Origin: Thiotrichaceae bacterium UBA973
GTDB lineage: Bacteria > Pseudomonadota > Gammaproteobacteria > Eutrophobiales > Eutrophobiaceae
NCBI GenBank assembly: GCA_002292815.1
Contig: DBBX01000019.1
Location: forward strand, 179,669 to 243,668
Length of the DNA stretch: 64,000 nucleotides
Reading direction: 5' to 3'
Each line of letters opens with the position of its first letter. The first letter of the stretch is position 1. Below, piece after piece: positions 8,515 through 15,995 of this stretch. The notes below the pieces were generated by a model. It was not told where the DNA came from. It made no database searches and saw only the letters and a program-made list of their open reading frames with translations. The translations under genes and the position numbers were made by a program.

Positions 8515-9186
8515 TTAATGAAACAACTGTGGTAAGTCCGCTAATGAATCAACAACGGCATCTGGGTTTGTGTCGCGAATATCATTACCATGGTTATAAC
8601 CATAACTGACACAAACGATTTGGAAATCAGCTGCACGTGCTGCTTTAACATCACTGATTGAATCTCCAATCATTAGAGAATTTTTTGGATCGGTTTTGAA
8701 AAACGAAGCTGCATGCAATAACGGTAAAGGATGAGGTTTCTTTTTAGGAAGTGTATCGCCGGCAATAATAATACTCATGTCATCCATCAATCCGAGTTTT
8801 TCCAGGATTGGTCCGACAAATTGTCCACTCTTGTTTGTGACACAACCGAGTTTAATGTCTCTTTCTTTTAGATAATCGATACCTTCACGAACACCAGGAT
8901 AACAGGTACTCATTACGCACATGTTTTTACTATAGGTATCCATAAAGCTTGTATAAGCCCTATCAAAAAGTTCCGGTTCTGCCTCACCATTAATGTCATT
9001 GGTCATTGCACGATGTAAGAGTTTCTCAACGCCGTTACCCACCCAGTTGCGGATACTATTAATTTCTCTTTCTGCTATTGAAAACGCTACTAGTGTTTTA
9101 TTAACTGAATTGGCGAGATCAGGTATTGAATCGACCAAGGTGCCGTCAAGATCAAGTAAAACTAATTCAGGTGTATTGATAGACAT
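8515..9186 (-). CDS. gph: Phosphoglycolate phosphatase
   Basis: HAD-superfamily phosphatase that removes 2-phosphoglycolate formed in DNA repair or oxygenase side reactions. HAD motif I is LLDLDGTLVDS with nucleophile Asp12 and Asp14, followed by a helical cap, motif II CVTNKSG, motif III lysine in KKKPHPLPLL, and motif IV MIGDSISDV. I prefer ATG at 9186 (224 residues) over a TTG at 9210, as it places motif I at the usual distance from the N-terminus; neither has a good ribosome binding site. The rpe-gph-trpEGDC order is a classic gammaproteobacterial cluster. Confidence 0.92.
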   Translation of the reverse strand: MSINTPELVLLDLDGTLVDSIPDLANSVNKTLVAFSIAEREINSIRNWVGNGVEKLLHRAMTNDINGEAEPELFDRAYTSFMDTYSKNMCVMSTCYPGVREGIDYLKERDIKLGCVTNKSGQFVGPILEKLGLMDDMSIIIAGDTLPKKKPHPLPLLHAASFFKTDPKNSLMIGDSISDVKAARAADFQIVCVSYGYNHGNDIRDTNPDAVVDSLADLPQLFH

Positions 9187-9237
9187 AAATGTAATTGGTA
9201 ATTGGTACAAGGCAAAAATGAATAAATCGGTTTTAGA

Positions 9238-9912
9238 CTAGCTATTGATATGGGCTAGTTGTTCTCGCATTGCTGTTATTGTTTTTTGGTAATTATCGCT
9301 ACCAAAAATAGCTGAACCAGCAACAAAGGTGTCTGCACCTGCTTCGGCTATTTCACGTATGTTATCAATTTTGACACCACCATCGATTTCAAGACGGATA
9401 TCTCTGCCGGAATCATCAATCAATTTTCTTGCCGTCTTCAATTTATCTAATGCAGAGTTAATGAAAGATTGACCACCAAACCCGGGGTTTACCGACATCA
9501 ACAGGATCATGTCGACCTTATCAAGGACATGTTCAAGTACATTAAGTGGTGTGGCCGGGTTAAATACCAGACCTGATTTACAGCCATTATCACGGATTAA
9601 CTGCAAGCTACGGTCTACATGTTCTGAGGCCTCAGGATGAAAGGTAATATAACTCGCGCCCGCAGCGGCAAAATCGGGGATGATACGGTCAACTGGTTTG
9701 ATCATCAAATGCACGTCAAGCGTAGCCTTGATGCCAAAATCACGTAAGGCCTTGACGACAACAGGACCGAAGGTCAGATTAGGCACGTAGTGGTTATCCA
9801 TGACATCAATATGGACAAAATCAGCGCCCGCGGCTAATACTGTTTCGGTTTCTTCGCCGAGTCGTGCCATGTCTGCTGACAGGATTGAAGGTGCGATTAC
9901 ATAATTAGTCAT
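9238..9912 (-). CDS. rpe: Ribulose-phosphate 3-epimerase
   Basis: Interconverts ribulose 5-phosphate and xylulose 5-phosphate in the pentose phosphate or Calvin cycle. The 224-residue TIM barrel has IAPSILSADMARLGEE (6-21), the metal/catalytic FVHIDVMDNHYVPNLTFG, DVHLMI, FHPEAS, MSVNPGFGGQSF and EIDGGVK with a catalytic Asp, then GADTFVAGSAIF. It is the first gene of the minus-strand cluster leading to trpC. The divergent 326-bp region upstream should hold its promoter and is rich in palindromes. Confidence 0.97.
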   Translation of the reverse strand: MTNYVIAPSILSADMARLGEETETVLAAGADFVHIDVMDNHYVPNLTFGPVVVKALRDFGIKATLDVHLMIKPVDRIIPDFAAAGASYITFHPEASEHVDRSLQLIRDNGCKSGLVFNPATPLNVLEHVLDKVDMILLMSVNPGFGGQSFINSALDKLKTARKLIDDSGRDIRLEIDGGVKIDNIREIAEAGADTFVAGSAIFGSDNYQKTITAMREQLAHINS

Positions 9913-10238
9913 GAAAGTTATCGTTCGCTATGATTAAAGCGCTGTTTAAAGTGGGGCAACTTTACCTGATCAGCCCAGCCATAGCCACTATCGGCGGCAG
10001 ATTATTGCTGCAGAAAATGCGCCTACGTCGATGTAGGCGTCCTGCATAATCTGTACTTGCCGACAGGACGTAGCTAAGGACGATTCGCTTGAAGCCCCTA
10101 TTTTTCTTGTCTGCAACGAAAATCTTTTCCGCCAGTCACTCTAACGTCTTCTGCGTTAGCGACACTTGTGCATGCATGCACATCATCCATGGCGGTCTTG
10201 CTTGTTGCTCAATGTATCTTGAGGTTAAATGGTGAAAT
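9913..10238. other. Palindrome-rich divergent intergenic region
   Basis: 326 bp without a gene between rpe (minus) and the DUF3530 gene (plus). It holds four dyads: CGCCTAC/GTAGGCG (10020-10039), CGTCCTG/CAGGACG (10038-10070, sharing two bases with the first), CTAACG/CGTTAG (10141-10159), and the 16-bp perfect palindrome TGTGCATGCATGCACA (10167-10182). None has a U-tract. They may be operators, a structured RNA, or decayed repeats. Confidence 0.5.
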
Positions 10239-11105
10239 ATGATACGGATAGATAAATTGAGCATTGTTTTCTCACTATTGTTCGGATGCAGCCTGACAGT
10301 TATCGCCGATAGTATGGATAGAGACTGGGAGCAACGGGCAGCTAAAAAGTTGGCAGAAAATGTAAAAGGCTCGGAAAATCTATGGCTTGAGGCCAGAGGT
10401 AAGGATTTCCTGGCGTTGTACACGAGTCAACCCGATGAAGATGTGCATGGTGCGGTGATCCTTCTGCATGCTATGGGTGGACATGCAGATTGGCCACAAA
10501 CTATATCACCCCTTCGCACCAGATTGCCCGAACATGGCTGGGCGACATTGTCTGTCCAGTTACCGGTTCTTGCACCAGAGAATCAGATTGAAGATTACGG
10601 CAGCACACTAAAACAGGCTGCGGATCGAATTAGAGCCGCAGTGCGATTTTTGCGCGAACGTAAATTCCTTAATATTGCTGTTATCGGTCATAGTTTCGGT
10701 GCGGCCACCGCACTGGCCTATCTGGAAAAAGAAAAAAAACAGCAGGTTGTCGCTTTCGTGGCACTTGGTTTACAAGAGTACCCTTTTGTAAAACCAGCTA
10801 TCGATATACTGGGCTTGATCGAGAAAACTAAAATCCCAGTATTAGATCTTTATGGTGGTCGTGATCTTAGAAATGTCATTAATCAAGCGCCAGATCGACG
10901 ACTTGCGGCAAAAAAAGGTAATAATCGACAATATACCCAGCTAGAGGTAGAGGGTGCCGACCATTACTTTAATAAAATGGAAGATCTGTTGGTCAAGCGT
11001 ATTAGCGGCTGGCTTGATAAAGCGGCCCCAGCTATGTCTATCACGGTCGATGAAGATTTTGATGGCAATAAGGAAAATAATGACGATAAGCCTGCCGAGC
11101 AGTAA
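10239..11105 (+). CDS. DUF3530-type alpha/beta hydrolase, exported
   Basis: Probable periplasmic alpha/beta-hydrolase of the DUF3530 group, 288 residues. A signal peptide (MIRIDKLSIVFSLLFGCSL, cleavage near VIADS) is followed by the oxyanion-side block AVILLHAMGGHADWP (about 72-86), the nucleophile elbow IGHSFGAATAL (Ser in GHSFG, about 150), an acid candidate in LDLYGGRDLR and the catalytic His in VEGADHYFNKM. The last 25 residues are very acidic. Substrate is unknown for the family. It is followed at 78-93 bp by a DUF4870 membrane-protein gene on the same strand; cotranscription is possible. Confidence 0.75.
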   Translation: MIRIDKLSIVFSLLFGCSLTVIADSMDRDWEQRAAKKLAENVKGSENLWLEARGKDFLALYTSQPDEDVHGAVILLHAMGGHADWPQTISPLRTRLPEHGWATLSVQLPVLAPENQIEDYGSTLKQAADRIRAAVRFLRERKFLNIAVIGHSFGAATALAYLEKEKKQQVVAFVALGLQEYPFVKPAIDILGLIEKTKIPVLDLYGGRDLRNVINQAPDRRLAAKKGNNRQYTQLEVEGADHYFNKMEDLLVKRISGWLDKAAPAMSITVDEDFDGNKENNDDKPAEQ

Positions 11106-11197
11106 TTCGCTGAGACAAATCACCTCTGGAATGATAATGTTTCCAGCAAGCAAAAAACAATAACACAATAAGCGAACTGTTCATGCAGGAGACCGGT

Positions 11198-11566
11198 ATG
11201 ACTCAGGATATGGAAGAGGTGAACTCACCTGATAAAGATGAGCGTTTATGGGGTATGTTGTGTCACCTTCTGGCTTTCTCTGGCTATTTAATCCCATTAG
11301 GTAGTGTGCTTGGTCCGCTGATTATCTGGCTGATAAAGAAAGATGAGATGCCTTTTGTAAACGATCAGGGGAAAGAGTCACTGAATTTTCAATTGACGAT
11401 GTTTATTGCTGTTATTGTTTCAGTAATATTGATGTTTGTTGTTATCGGTTTCTTATTTCTTGGTGTGTTAATCATTTATCAAATTATTGTTGTCATTATG
11501 GCCTCCATCAAAGCGAACGAAGGTGTGCGTTATCGTTACCCATATACGATACGTTTTATAAAATAA
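11198..11566 (+). CDS. DUF4870 small membrane protein
   Basis: Small polytopic membrane protein, 122 residues, of the Tic20-like DUF4870 family. The N-terminus is acidic and cytosolic, followed by ERLWGMLCHLLAFSGYLIPL, PLIIWLIKKDE, the conserved FVNDQGKESLNFQLT, and two hydrophobic segments (IAVIVSVILMFVVIGFLFLG and an IIYQIIVVIMA stretch). The start at 11198 has AGGAG 6 bp upstream, whereas an in-frame ATG 15 bp earlier has none. The function of the family is unknown. A likely neighbour effect with the following SPFH/NfeD pair is only positional. Confidence 0.82.
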   Translation: MTQDMEEVNSPDKDERLWGMLCHLLAFSGYLIPLGSVLGPLIIWLIKKDEMPFVNDQGKESLNFQLTMFIAVIVSVILMFVVIGFLFLGVLIIYQIIVVIMASIKANEGVRYRYPYTIRFIK

Positions 11567-11607
11567 TCGAAGTTTATTTACATTACTAATTTTAAGGGAA
11601 GAAGACT

Positions 11608-12549
11608 ATGAGTGGATTAGCATTTTTTATATTTTGTTTAGCACTGTTTATTTTTGTTGTCATAACCAAAGCAGTGACGATTGTTACACAGGGTAATGAA
11701 TATACGGTTGAGCGATTCGGTGAGTACACGCGAACATTGTCACCCGGACTACACATCATAATTCCTTTCTTTGATAGAATCGGCGCCAAGATGAATATGA
11801 TGGAGACGGTCGTTGATGTCCCCTCGCAAGAAGTCATCACCAAAGATAACGCCATGGTAAGAGTCGATGGTGTGGTCTTCTTTCAGGTGTTAAATGCTGC
11901 ACAGGCTGCCTATGAGGTCAATAACCTTACCCGTGCGATCCTGAATCTGACCATGACCAATATCCGTACGGTAATGGGCTCCATGGATTTAGACCAATTA
12001 TTATCACAACGAGACACGATTAACGCGCAGTTACTGCAGGTGGTTGATGAAGCGACTAGTCCGTGGGGTGTTAAGGTGACACGTATCGAAATTAAGGATA
12101 TCTCTCCACCAAAAGATTTGGTCGATTCGATGGCACGGCAGATGAAAGCAGAGCGTGAAAAGCGAGCTAATATTCTTGAAGCAGAAGGTTTTAAACAAGC
12201 AGAAATCTTGAAAGCAGATGGTGAAAAGCGAGCCGCTATCCTCGAAGCAGAGGGTCGTAAGGAATCAGCCTTTCGTGATGCGGAAGCAAGGGAACGTCAG
12301 GCTGAAGCTGAAGCAAAGGCAACGACGGATGTTTCTAATGCTATCGCGTCAGGTAATATACAGGCCGTCAACTATTTCGTTGCGACAAAATATGTCGAGG
12401 CATTAAAAGATATCGCCGCCGCACCGAATACAAAAGTAGTACTAATGCCTTTGGAAGCCAGTAGTGTAATTGGTTCAATAGCAGGCATTACAGAGATTGC
12501 CAAAGAGACTTTTGGTAAAGATAAAGACACTTCAAGCGGACAAATGTAA
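11608..12549 (+). CDS. qmcA: SPFH/band 7 membrane protein, QmcA-type
   Basis: Inner-membrane scaffold protein of the stomatin/prohibitin/flotillin superfamily. One N-terminal membrane anchor (LAFFIFCLALFIFVVITKAV), then the band 7 domain (about 25-190: VTQGNEYTVERFGEYTRTL, DVPSQEVITKDNAMVRVDGV, LTMTNIRTVMGSMDLDQLLS), a coiled-coil helix rich in Ala/Glu/Lys with repeated ILEAEG/ILKADG units (about 190-235), and a C-terminal VVLMPLE segment. Length of 313 is typical. The next gene encodes its usual partner, an NfeD-type protein, 10 bp downstream. A role in membrane microdomains or protease regulation is known for relatives only. Confidence 0.9.
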   Translation: MSGLAFFIFCLALFIFVVITKAVTIVTQGNEYTVERFGEYTRTLSPGLHIIIPFFDRIGAKMNMMETVVDVPSQEVITKDNAMVRVDGVVFFQVLNAAQAAYEVNNLTRAILNLTMTNIRTVMGSMDLDQLLSQRDTINAQLLQVVDEATSPWGVKVTRIEIKDISPPKDLVDSMARQMKAEREKRANILEAEGFKQAEILKADGEKRAAILEAEGRKESAFRDAEARERQAEAEAKATTDVSNAIASGNIQAVNYFVATKYVEALKDIAAAPNTKVVLMPLEASSVIGSIAGITEIAKETFGKDKDTSSGQM

Positions 12550-12559
12550 GGAGCCAATT

Positions 12560-13018
12560 ATGGAATGGTTAGATCAGATTGAATTTTGGCATTGGCTTAT
12601 TGCTGCAGTAGTGATGATTATTATTGAAATGATCTTACCCGCAGCATATTTCCTCTGGATGGGTATCTCCGCTTTTGTTGTTGGTCTGTCAATTTACGTG
12701 GTCCCTGGCATGCCGGTCTTAATTCAGGTCATTATCTTTGGTGTGCTATCAGTCGTATGTTTAGTTCTGTATAAACGACATAAAAAGTCGAACCCTAATG
12801 TTAATGATCAACCTAATCTTAATCGACGTGGCGAACAATATGTCGGTCGCAGTTTTACACTTGATGAAGCAATAGTTAATGGTGTAGGCAAGGTTAAGGT
12901 TGATGATTCCACTTGGAAAGTAAAAGGTACTGATATGCCGGTTGGTATGAAGGTACGTGTAATGAGTGTTGAAGGTACGGTCTTCAATGTAGAAACAGAA
13001 ACGATGTTTTCTGAATAG
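12560..13018 (+). CDS. NfeD-like membrane protein, YbbK-type
   Basis: Short NfeD family protein (152 residues) that partners with the SPFH protein just upstream. Two to three membrane helices occupy residues 10-70 (FWHWLIAAVVMIIIEMILPA, FLWMGISAFVVGLSIYVV, QVIIFGVLSVVCLVLYK). A soluble OB-fold follows (YVGRSFTLDEAIVNGVGKVK, DDSTWKVKGTDMPVGMKVRV). There is no serine-protease domain, so it is the truncated class. ATG at 12560 preceded by AAGGAG fits; an in-frame extension that overlaps qmcA by about 50 bp has no support. Confidence 0.88.
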   Translation: MEWLDQIEFWHWLIAAVVMIIIEMILPAAYFLWMGISAFVVGLSIYVVPGMPVLIQVIIFGVLSVVCLVLYKRHKKSNPNVNDQPNLNRRGEQYVGRSFTLDEAIVNGVGKVKVDDSTWKVKGTDMPVGMKVRVMSVEGTVFNVETETMFSE

Positions 13019-13033
13019 TTAATTAACAATAAC

Positions 13034-14086
13034 TTAATGACACTTATGTTGAGCAAGCGCCCACGAAACATGTTCACGCACCATGTCAGAGGGATCATTT
13101 GCGCGCGCTTTTAAAGCGCTAATTGTTTCATCTGTTTTAGGCGCGTTACCTAACCCCACGGCAATATTCCTCGACCAACATTCGTAACCGATACGTCGAA
13201 TAGCAGAGCCTTCGGTGTTCTTCAAAAACTCAGCCTCTGTCCAGGCAAACAACTCAACAAGTGTTGGTGCATCCAAACCATTGCGCACGCGAAAATCTTC
13301 TTCTTCAGTATTCTTGGCAAACTTATTCCATGGACATATTAGTTGGCAATCATCGCAACCATAAACACGGTTGCCAATCATCTTGCGAAATTCCTCGGGA
13401 ATCGAGCTGCGTAATTCTATTGTTAAGTAAGAAATACAGCGGCGAGCATCGACTTGCATCGGACCAACAATCGCTTGAGTTGGGCATATATCGATACATG
13501 CATTACAGCTGCCGCAATGATGTTCTGTAAATGGTTTGTCAATTTCGAGTGGTAAGTCAGTATAAATTTCGCCCAGAAAAAACCAAGAGCCTGCTTTGGG
13601 GTTTATGAGGTTACTATGTTTACCTATCCAACCCAGCCCTGCATTTCGTGCTAATGCTTTTTCCAATATTGGCGCGCTATCGACAAAACAACGATAACCA
13701 AACTGACCGTATTGCGTTTCTATTTTAGTCGCAAGTTTCTGTAGTCGTTGACGCATGAGTTTATGGTAATCACGGCCCATCGCATATCGGGAAACATATG
13801 CAAGTTCCTTATTATTTAATACCTGAGCCGGATGTTTACTAGAGGGGGCTAAGTAATCCATCCGCAGTGAAATAACACTGATAGTCCCCGGCACCAGATC
13901 ACTTGGGCGACTTCGTTTCGTGCCATGTCTCTGCATATACGACATCTCACCGTGTCGGCCTTCTTTTAGCCAATTTAAAAGATACGCCTCATCCTCTTCC
14001 AAAGCCGTTGTTGTAATCCCAACCTGTTGGAAGCCCAATTCAATCCCCCAGGATTTTATATGGCTTGATAATTGTGATTGATCCAT
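13034..14086 (-). CDS. queG: Epoxyqueuosine reductase
   Basis: Last step of tRNA queuosine synthesis: cobalamin-dependent reduction of epoxyqueuosine. At 350 residues it has a cobalamin-binding N-terminal region with a conserved Asp in FVDSAP (Asp136), two 4Fe-4S clusters (Cys191, 194, 197, 201 in CGSCNACIDICP; Cys217; Cys244, 247, 251 in CDDCQLICPWN), and a C-terminal HEAT-like helix pair ending DMVREHVSWAL. It is a single minus-strand gene, convergent with nfeD and divergent from the small-RNA locus. Its start at 14086 overlaps nothing. Confidence 0.95.
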   Translation of the reverse strand: MDQSQLSSHIKSWGIELGFQQVGITTTALEEDEAYLLNWLKEGRHGEMSYMQRHGTKRSRPSDLVPGTISVISLRMDYLAPSSKHPAQVLNNKELAYVSRYAMGRDYHKLMRQRLQKLATKIETQYGQFGYRCFVDSAPILEKALARNAGLGWIGKHSNLINPKAGSWFFLGEIYTDLPLEIDKPFTEHHCGSCNACIDICPTQAIVGPMQVDARRCISYLTIELRSSIPEEFRKMIGNRVYGCDDCQLICPWNKFAKNTEEEDFRVRNGLDAPTLVELFAWTEAEFLKNTEGSAIRRIGYECWSRNIAVGLGNAPKTDETISALKARANDPSDMVREHVSWALAQHKCH

Positions 14087-14130
14087 TAGATATTTAAATA
14101 TTAAGCAGATTCATAAATAGGTTATTGCAA

Positions 14131-14168
14131 TGCACCATATGCGTCCAAAAAGTCACCACCGTAGTGCA
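14131..14168 (+). promoter_or_regulatory. Two NtrC-like enhancer boxes
   Basis: Box 1 is 14131-14147 with a perfect left half TGCACC, then ATATG and an imperfect right half CGTCCA. Box 2 is 14152-14168 with CACC on the left and a good right half GTGCA. Their centres (about 14139 and 14160) are 21 bp apart, two helical turns. They lie about 117 and 96 bp upstream of the start predicted from the sigma-54 promoter at 14230-14246, the usual enhancer distance. The match is to the remembered enterobacterial NtrC consensus TGCACC-N5-GGTGCA. Confidence 0.5.
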
Positions 14169-14191
14169 ATTCTTAAACATATACGGTTTCT

Positions 14192-14211
14192 TTCAATGCT
14201 AAGCCATTGAA
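14192..14211. other. 20-bp dyad upstream of sigma-54 promoter
   Basis: TTCAATG and CATTGAA arms (7 bp, exact) around six bases. It sits about 20 bp before the -24 element. It could be an operator for an additional regulator, or a bend site; it lacks any U-tract, so it is not a terminator for either strand. Confidence 0.4.
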
Positions 14212-14229
14212 TTATATCAAAAAAAAATA

Positions 14230-14246
14230 TTGGCACAACAACTGCA
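14230..14246 (+). promoter_or_regulatory. Sigma-54 (-24/-12) promoter
   Basis: TTGGCAC (14230-14236), five bases, then CTGCA (14242-14246). The GG of the -24 element and the GC of the -12 element have the exact spacing required by RpoN, and only the first T of TTGCA is changed to C. The predicted start of transcription is near 14256. No protein gene follows before the terminator at 14312-14343. Confidence 0.7.
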
Positions 14247-14255
14247 ATATAGACA

Positions 14256-14343
14256 TATATAGAAAAGTTATATTTGCATACCCTCCTCAACTGTTTTGTT
14301 GTATTTTTATCGGGCGCCACCCCCTCCGGCGCCCTTTTTTTTT
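14256..14343 (+). ncRNA. Candidate NtrC/sigma-54-dependent small RNA, about 85 nt
   Basis: Inferred transcript from the sigma-54 start near 14256 to the U-tract of a strong terminator. It would hold an A/U-rich 5' part, an unpaired C-rich stretch CCCTCCTC (14281-14288), a small hairpin CAAC/GTTG (14288-14301), then TATTTTTATC before the terminator stem. Its C-rich stretch and the terminator loop (ACCCCCTCC) are complementary to Shine-Dalgarno sequences, a common seed design of Hfq-type RNAs. By regulation it resembles NrsZ of Pseudomonas, but I see no clear sequence similarity to it. A 70-codon reading frame across this region looks random. Confidence 0.55.
14312..14343 (+). terminator. Strong intrinsic terminator (orphan, plus strand)
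   Basis: Stem GGGCGCC (14312-14318) and GGCGCCC (14328-14334), a 9-nt C-rich loop, then nine consecutive T residues (14335-14343). It is the best intrinsic terminator in the window, yet no plus-strand protein gene precedes it: the nearest upstream gene, queG, runs the other way. That points to a non-coding transcript ending here. Confidence 0.9.
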
Positions 14344-14452
14344 ACACCATATAATTATGTCAGTAATTAAGATACACGCGCTTATGTTAACTCGCTGTAT
14401 AGTTAAGATATCGTTATGATGAATATAATTAACATTTAACTATATTAAAAAG

Positions 14453-15532
14453 ATGTTTGAGTTTATTAATTCATGGTATCGACGATATTTTACTGATCCA
14501 CAAGCCGCTTTATTAGTCGTCTTGTTGGTTCTTAGTGCTGTTGTCTTACTGACGATGGGTAAAATGTTGGCGCCGTTGTTGGCAGCCATGGTCATCGCTT
14601 ATTTGCTCGAAGGCGGAGTATCTAAACTACAAAGAAAATCATTTTCACGGTTTTGGGCGGTAAATCTAGTCTATCTTTTATTTGTTGCCTTCATGGTGTT
14701 TATTCTATTTGGGCTGTTGCCGCTATTGTCAAAACAGGTAAGTCAGTTTTTCCAAGAAGTGCCGGAGATGATTAATAATGGACAAGCTTTGTTATTACAG
14801 TTACCAAAGCAATATCCCCAATTCATTTCAGAAGATTATATTAGTCAGTTAATTGTCACGATCCGTCAGGGTTTTAGTGAGCTTGGTGGAAATGTGCTTT
14901 CGATTTCTGTCGCTTCTCTACCCGCCATTATTACGGTACTTGTTTACCTGATTCTGGTGCCATTGATGATTTTCTTTTTTCTTAAAGATAAGGCGCTCAT
15001 CATAGATTGGCTCGGTCGTTTTCTGCCTAAGGAGAGGCGATTAATAAACGAAATCTGGATGGAGATGGATGCGCAAATGGGTAATTACGTGCGCGGTAAA
15101 TTCAATGAGATTATTATTGTTGGAAGCGCTTCGTATATTACTTTTGTGTTATTTGGTCTTAACTATGCACCACTGTTAGCGCTGATAGTGGGCTTGTCTG
15201 TGTTGATTCCATACGTTGGCGCCGCCGTAGTTACCCTGCCAATCGCTTTTGTTGCTTATTTCCAATGGGGCTTATCACCAGATTTTGTCTGGTTACTGGT
15301 TGCCTATGGTGTTATCCAGTTTCTGGATGGCAATGTTCTAGTGCCGATTCTTTTTTCAGAGGCCGTTAATTTGCACCCTGTTGCAATCATTGTAGCGATC
15401 CTTGTTTTTGGTGGGCTATGGGGTTTCTGGGGAGTGTTCTTTGCTATTCCATTAGCAACTCTGGTTAAGGCCTTAATCAATGTTTGGCCGACATATGAAA
15501 GTGATGATATTACTGTACCGGGGCAGACCTGA
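14453..15532 (+). CDS. perM: PerM/AI-2E-type inner-membrane permease
   Basis: AI-2E family transporter-like (UPF0118) membrane protein of 359 residues with about eight hydrophobic segments: ALLVVLLVLSAVVLLTMG, a LLAAMVIAYLLEGG stretch, FWAVNLVYLLFVAFMVFILF, the paired segments near 165-185 (LPAIITVLVYLILVPLMIFF), then the conserved KFNEIIIVGSASYITFVLFG, LLALIVGLSVLIPYVGAAVV and the C-terminal LVPILFSEAVNLHPVAII. The GLSVLIPYVGA and NLHPVAI motifs are diagnostic. Substrate is uncertain: members have been linked to autoinducer-2 export or Na+/H+ antiport. It stands alone. Confidence 0.82.
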   Translation: MFEFINSWYRRYFTDPQAALLVVLLVLSAVVLLTMGKMLAPLLAAMVIAYLLEGGVSKLQRKSFSRFWAVNLVYLLFVAFMVFILFGLLPLLSKQVSQFFQEVPEMINNGQALLLQLPKQYPQFISEDYISQLIVTIRQGFSELGGNVLSISVASLPAIITVLVYLILVPLMIFFFLKDKALIIDWLGRFLPKERRLINEIWMEMDAQMGNYVRGKFNEIIIVGSASYITFVLFGLNYAPLLALIVGLSVLIPYVGAAVVTLPIAFVAYFQWGLSPDFVWLLVAYGVIQFLDGNVLVPILFSEAVNLHPVAIIVAILVFGGLWGFWGVFFAIPLATLVKALINVWPTYESDDITVPGQT

Positions 15533-15563
15533 TTTTCATCTTATTTTTTAATTTATAGTTCCT

Positions 15564-15776
15564 TTATACATTTGTGGACAGATTATATTTAAGATTATCG
15601 ATGGCATATTGCTTTATCATTAGTGCTGCTGAAATACCATGGCCTGTAGCATCACCAACGAAGTTCGCTAATACTCTTTCACGATTCAAGATAAAGTCAT
15701 AAGCATCTCCCGATACTGAATCGAAAGATTCGTAAGTAAGAGCAATACCTGGATAATCGACGTTAATACTGCCCAT
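15564..15776 (-). pseudogene. Remnant of PP2C-type (SpoIIE/RsbU) phosphatase domain
   Basis: A 70-codon frame encodes a recognisable piece of a SpoIIE/RsbU phosphatase: VSGDAYDFILNRERVLANF (metal-binding GDxYDF) then VGDATGHGISAALMIKQYA (the GDxxGHGxxAA motif). A full domain is about 190-200 residues and continues well beyond GHGISAALM; here the frame stops 25 residues later. Upstream, in-frame codons continue for only a few residues (FDARCRFS) to a TGA. No second half is found on either side, so this is a decayed gene. The 15533-15995 region holds nothing else I can identify. Confidence 0.7.
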
Positions 15777-15995
15777 TGAAAACCTGCAGCGAGCATCAAA
15801 TCATTTTAATATCATTGTTCTTTAGGGCGAACGCAATAAGAATGTTGTTGGAAAGCTTGCTGCACGGCCTGTTTCAATCATAGGTGTTGATATATCAAAT
15901 GAGTCAATATTTATATCAGCACTATTTCTAATATCTCATAGTTGATTTAAGCCAAATATAGTCAGGAACTAGCTGAAGTAAAACTTTCAGTTTTA

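Noticed and set aside
14192..14211. TTCAATG/CATTGAA dyad as a terminator
   Set aside because: No U-tract on either side and no gene ending here; better kept as a possible binding site.
14207..14419. 70-codon plus-strand frame across the small-RNA locus
   Set aside because: It spans the intrinsic terminator, begins upstream of the sigma-54 promoter, and has no family pattern or ribosome binding site.
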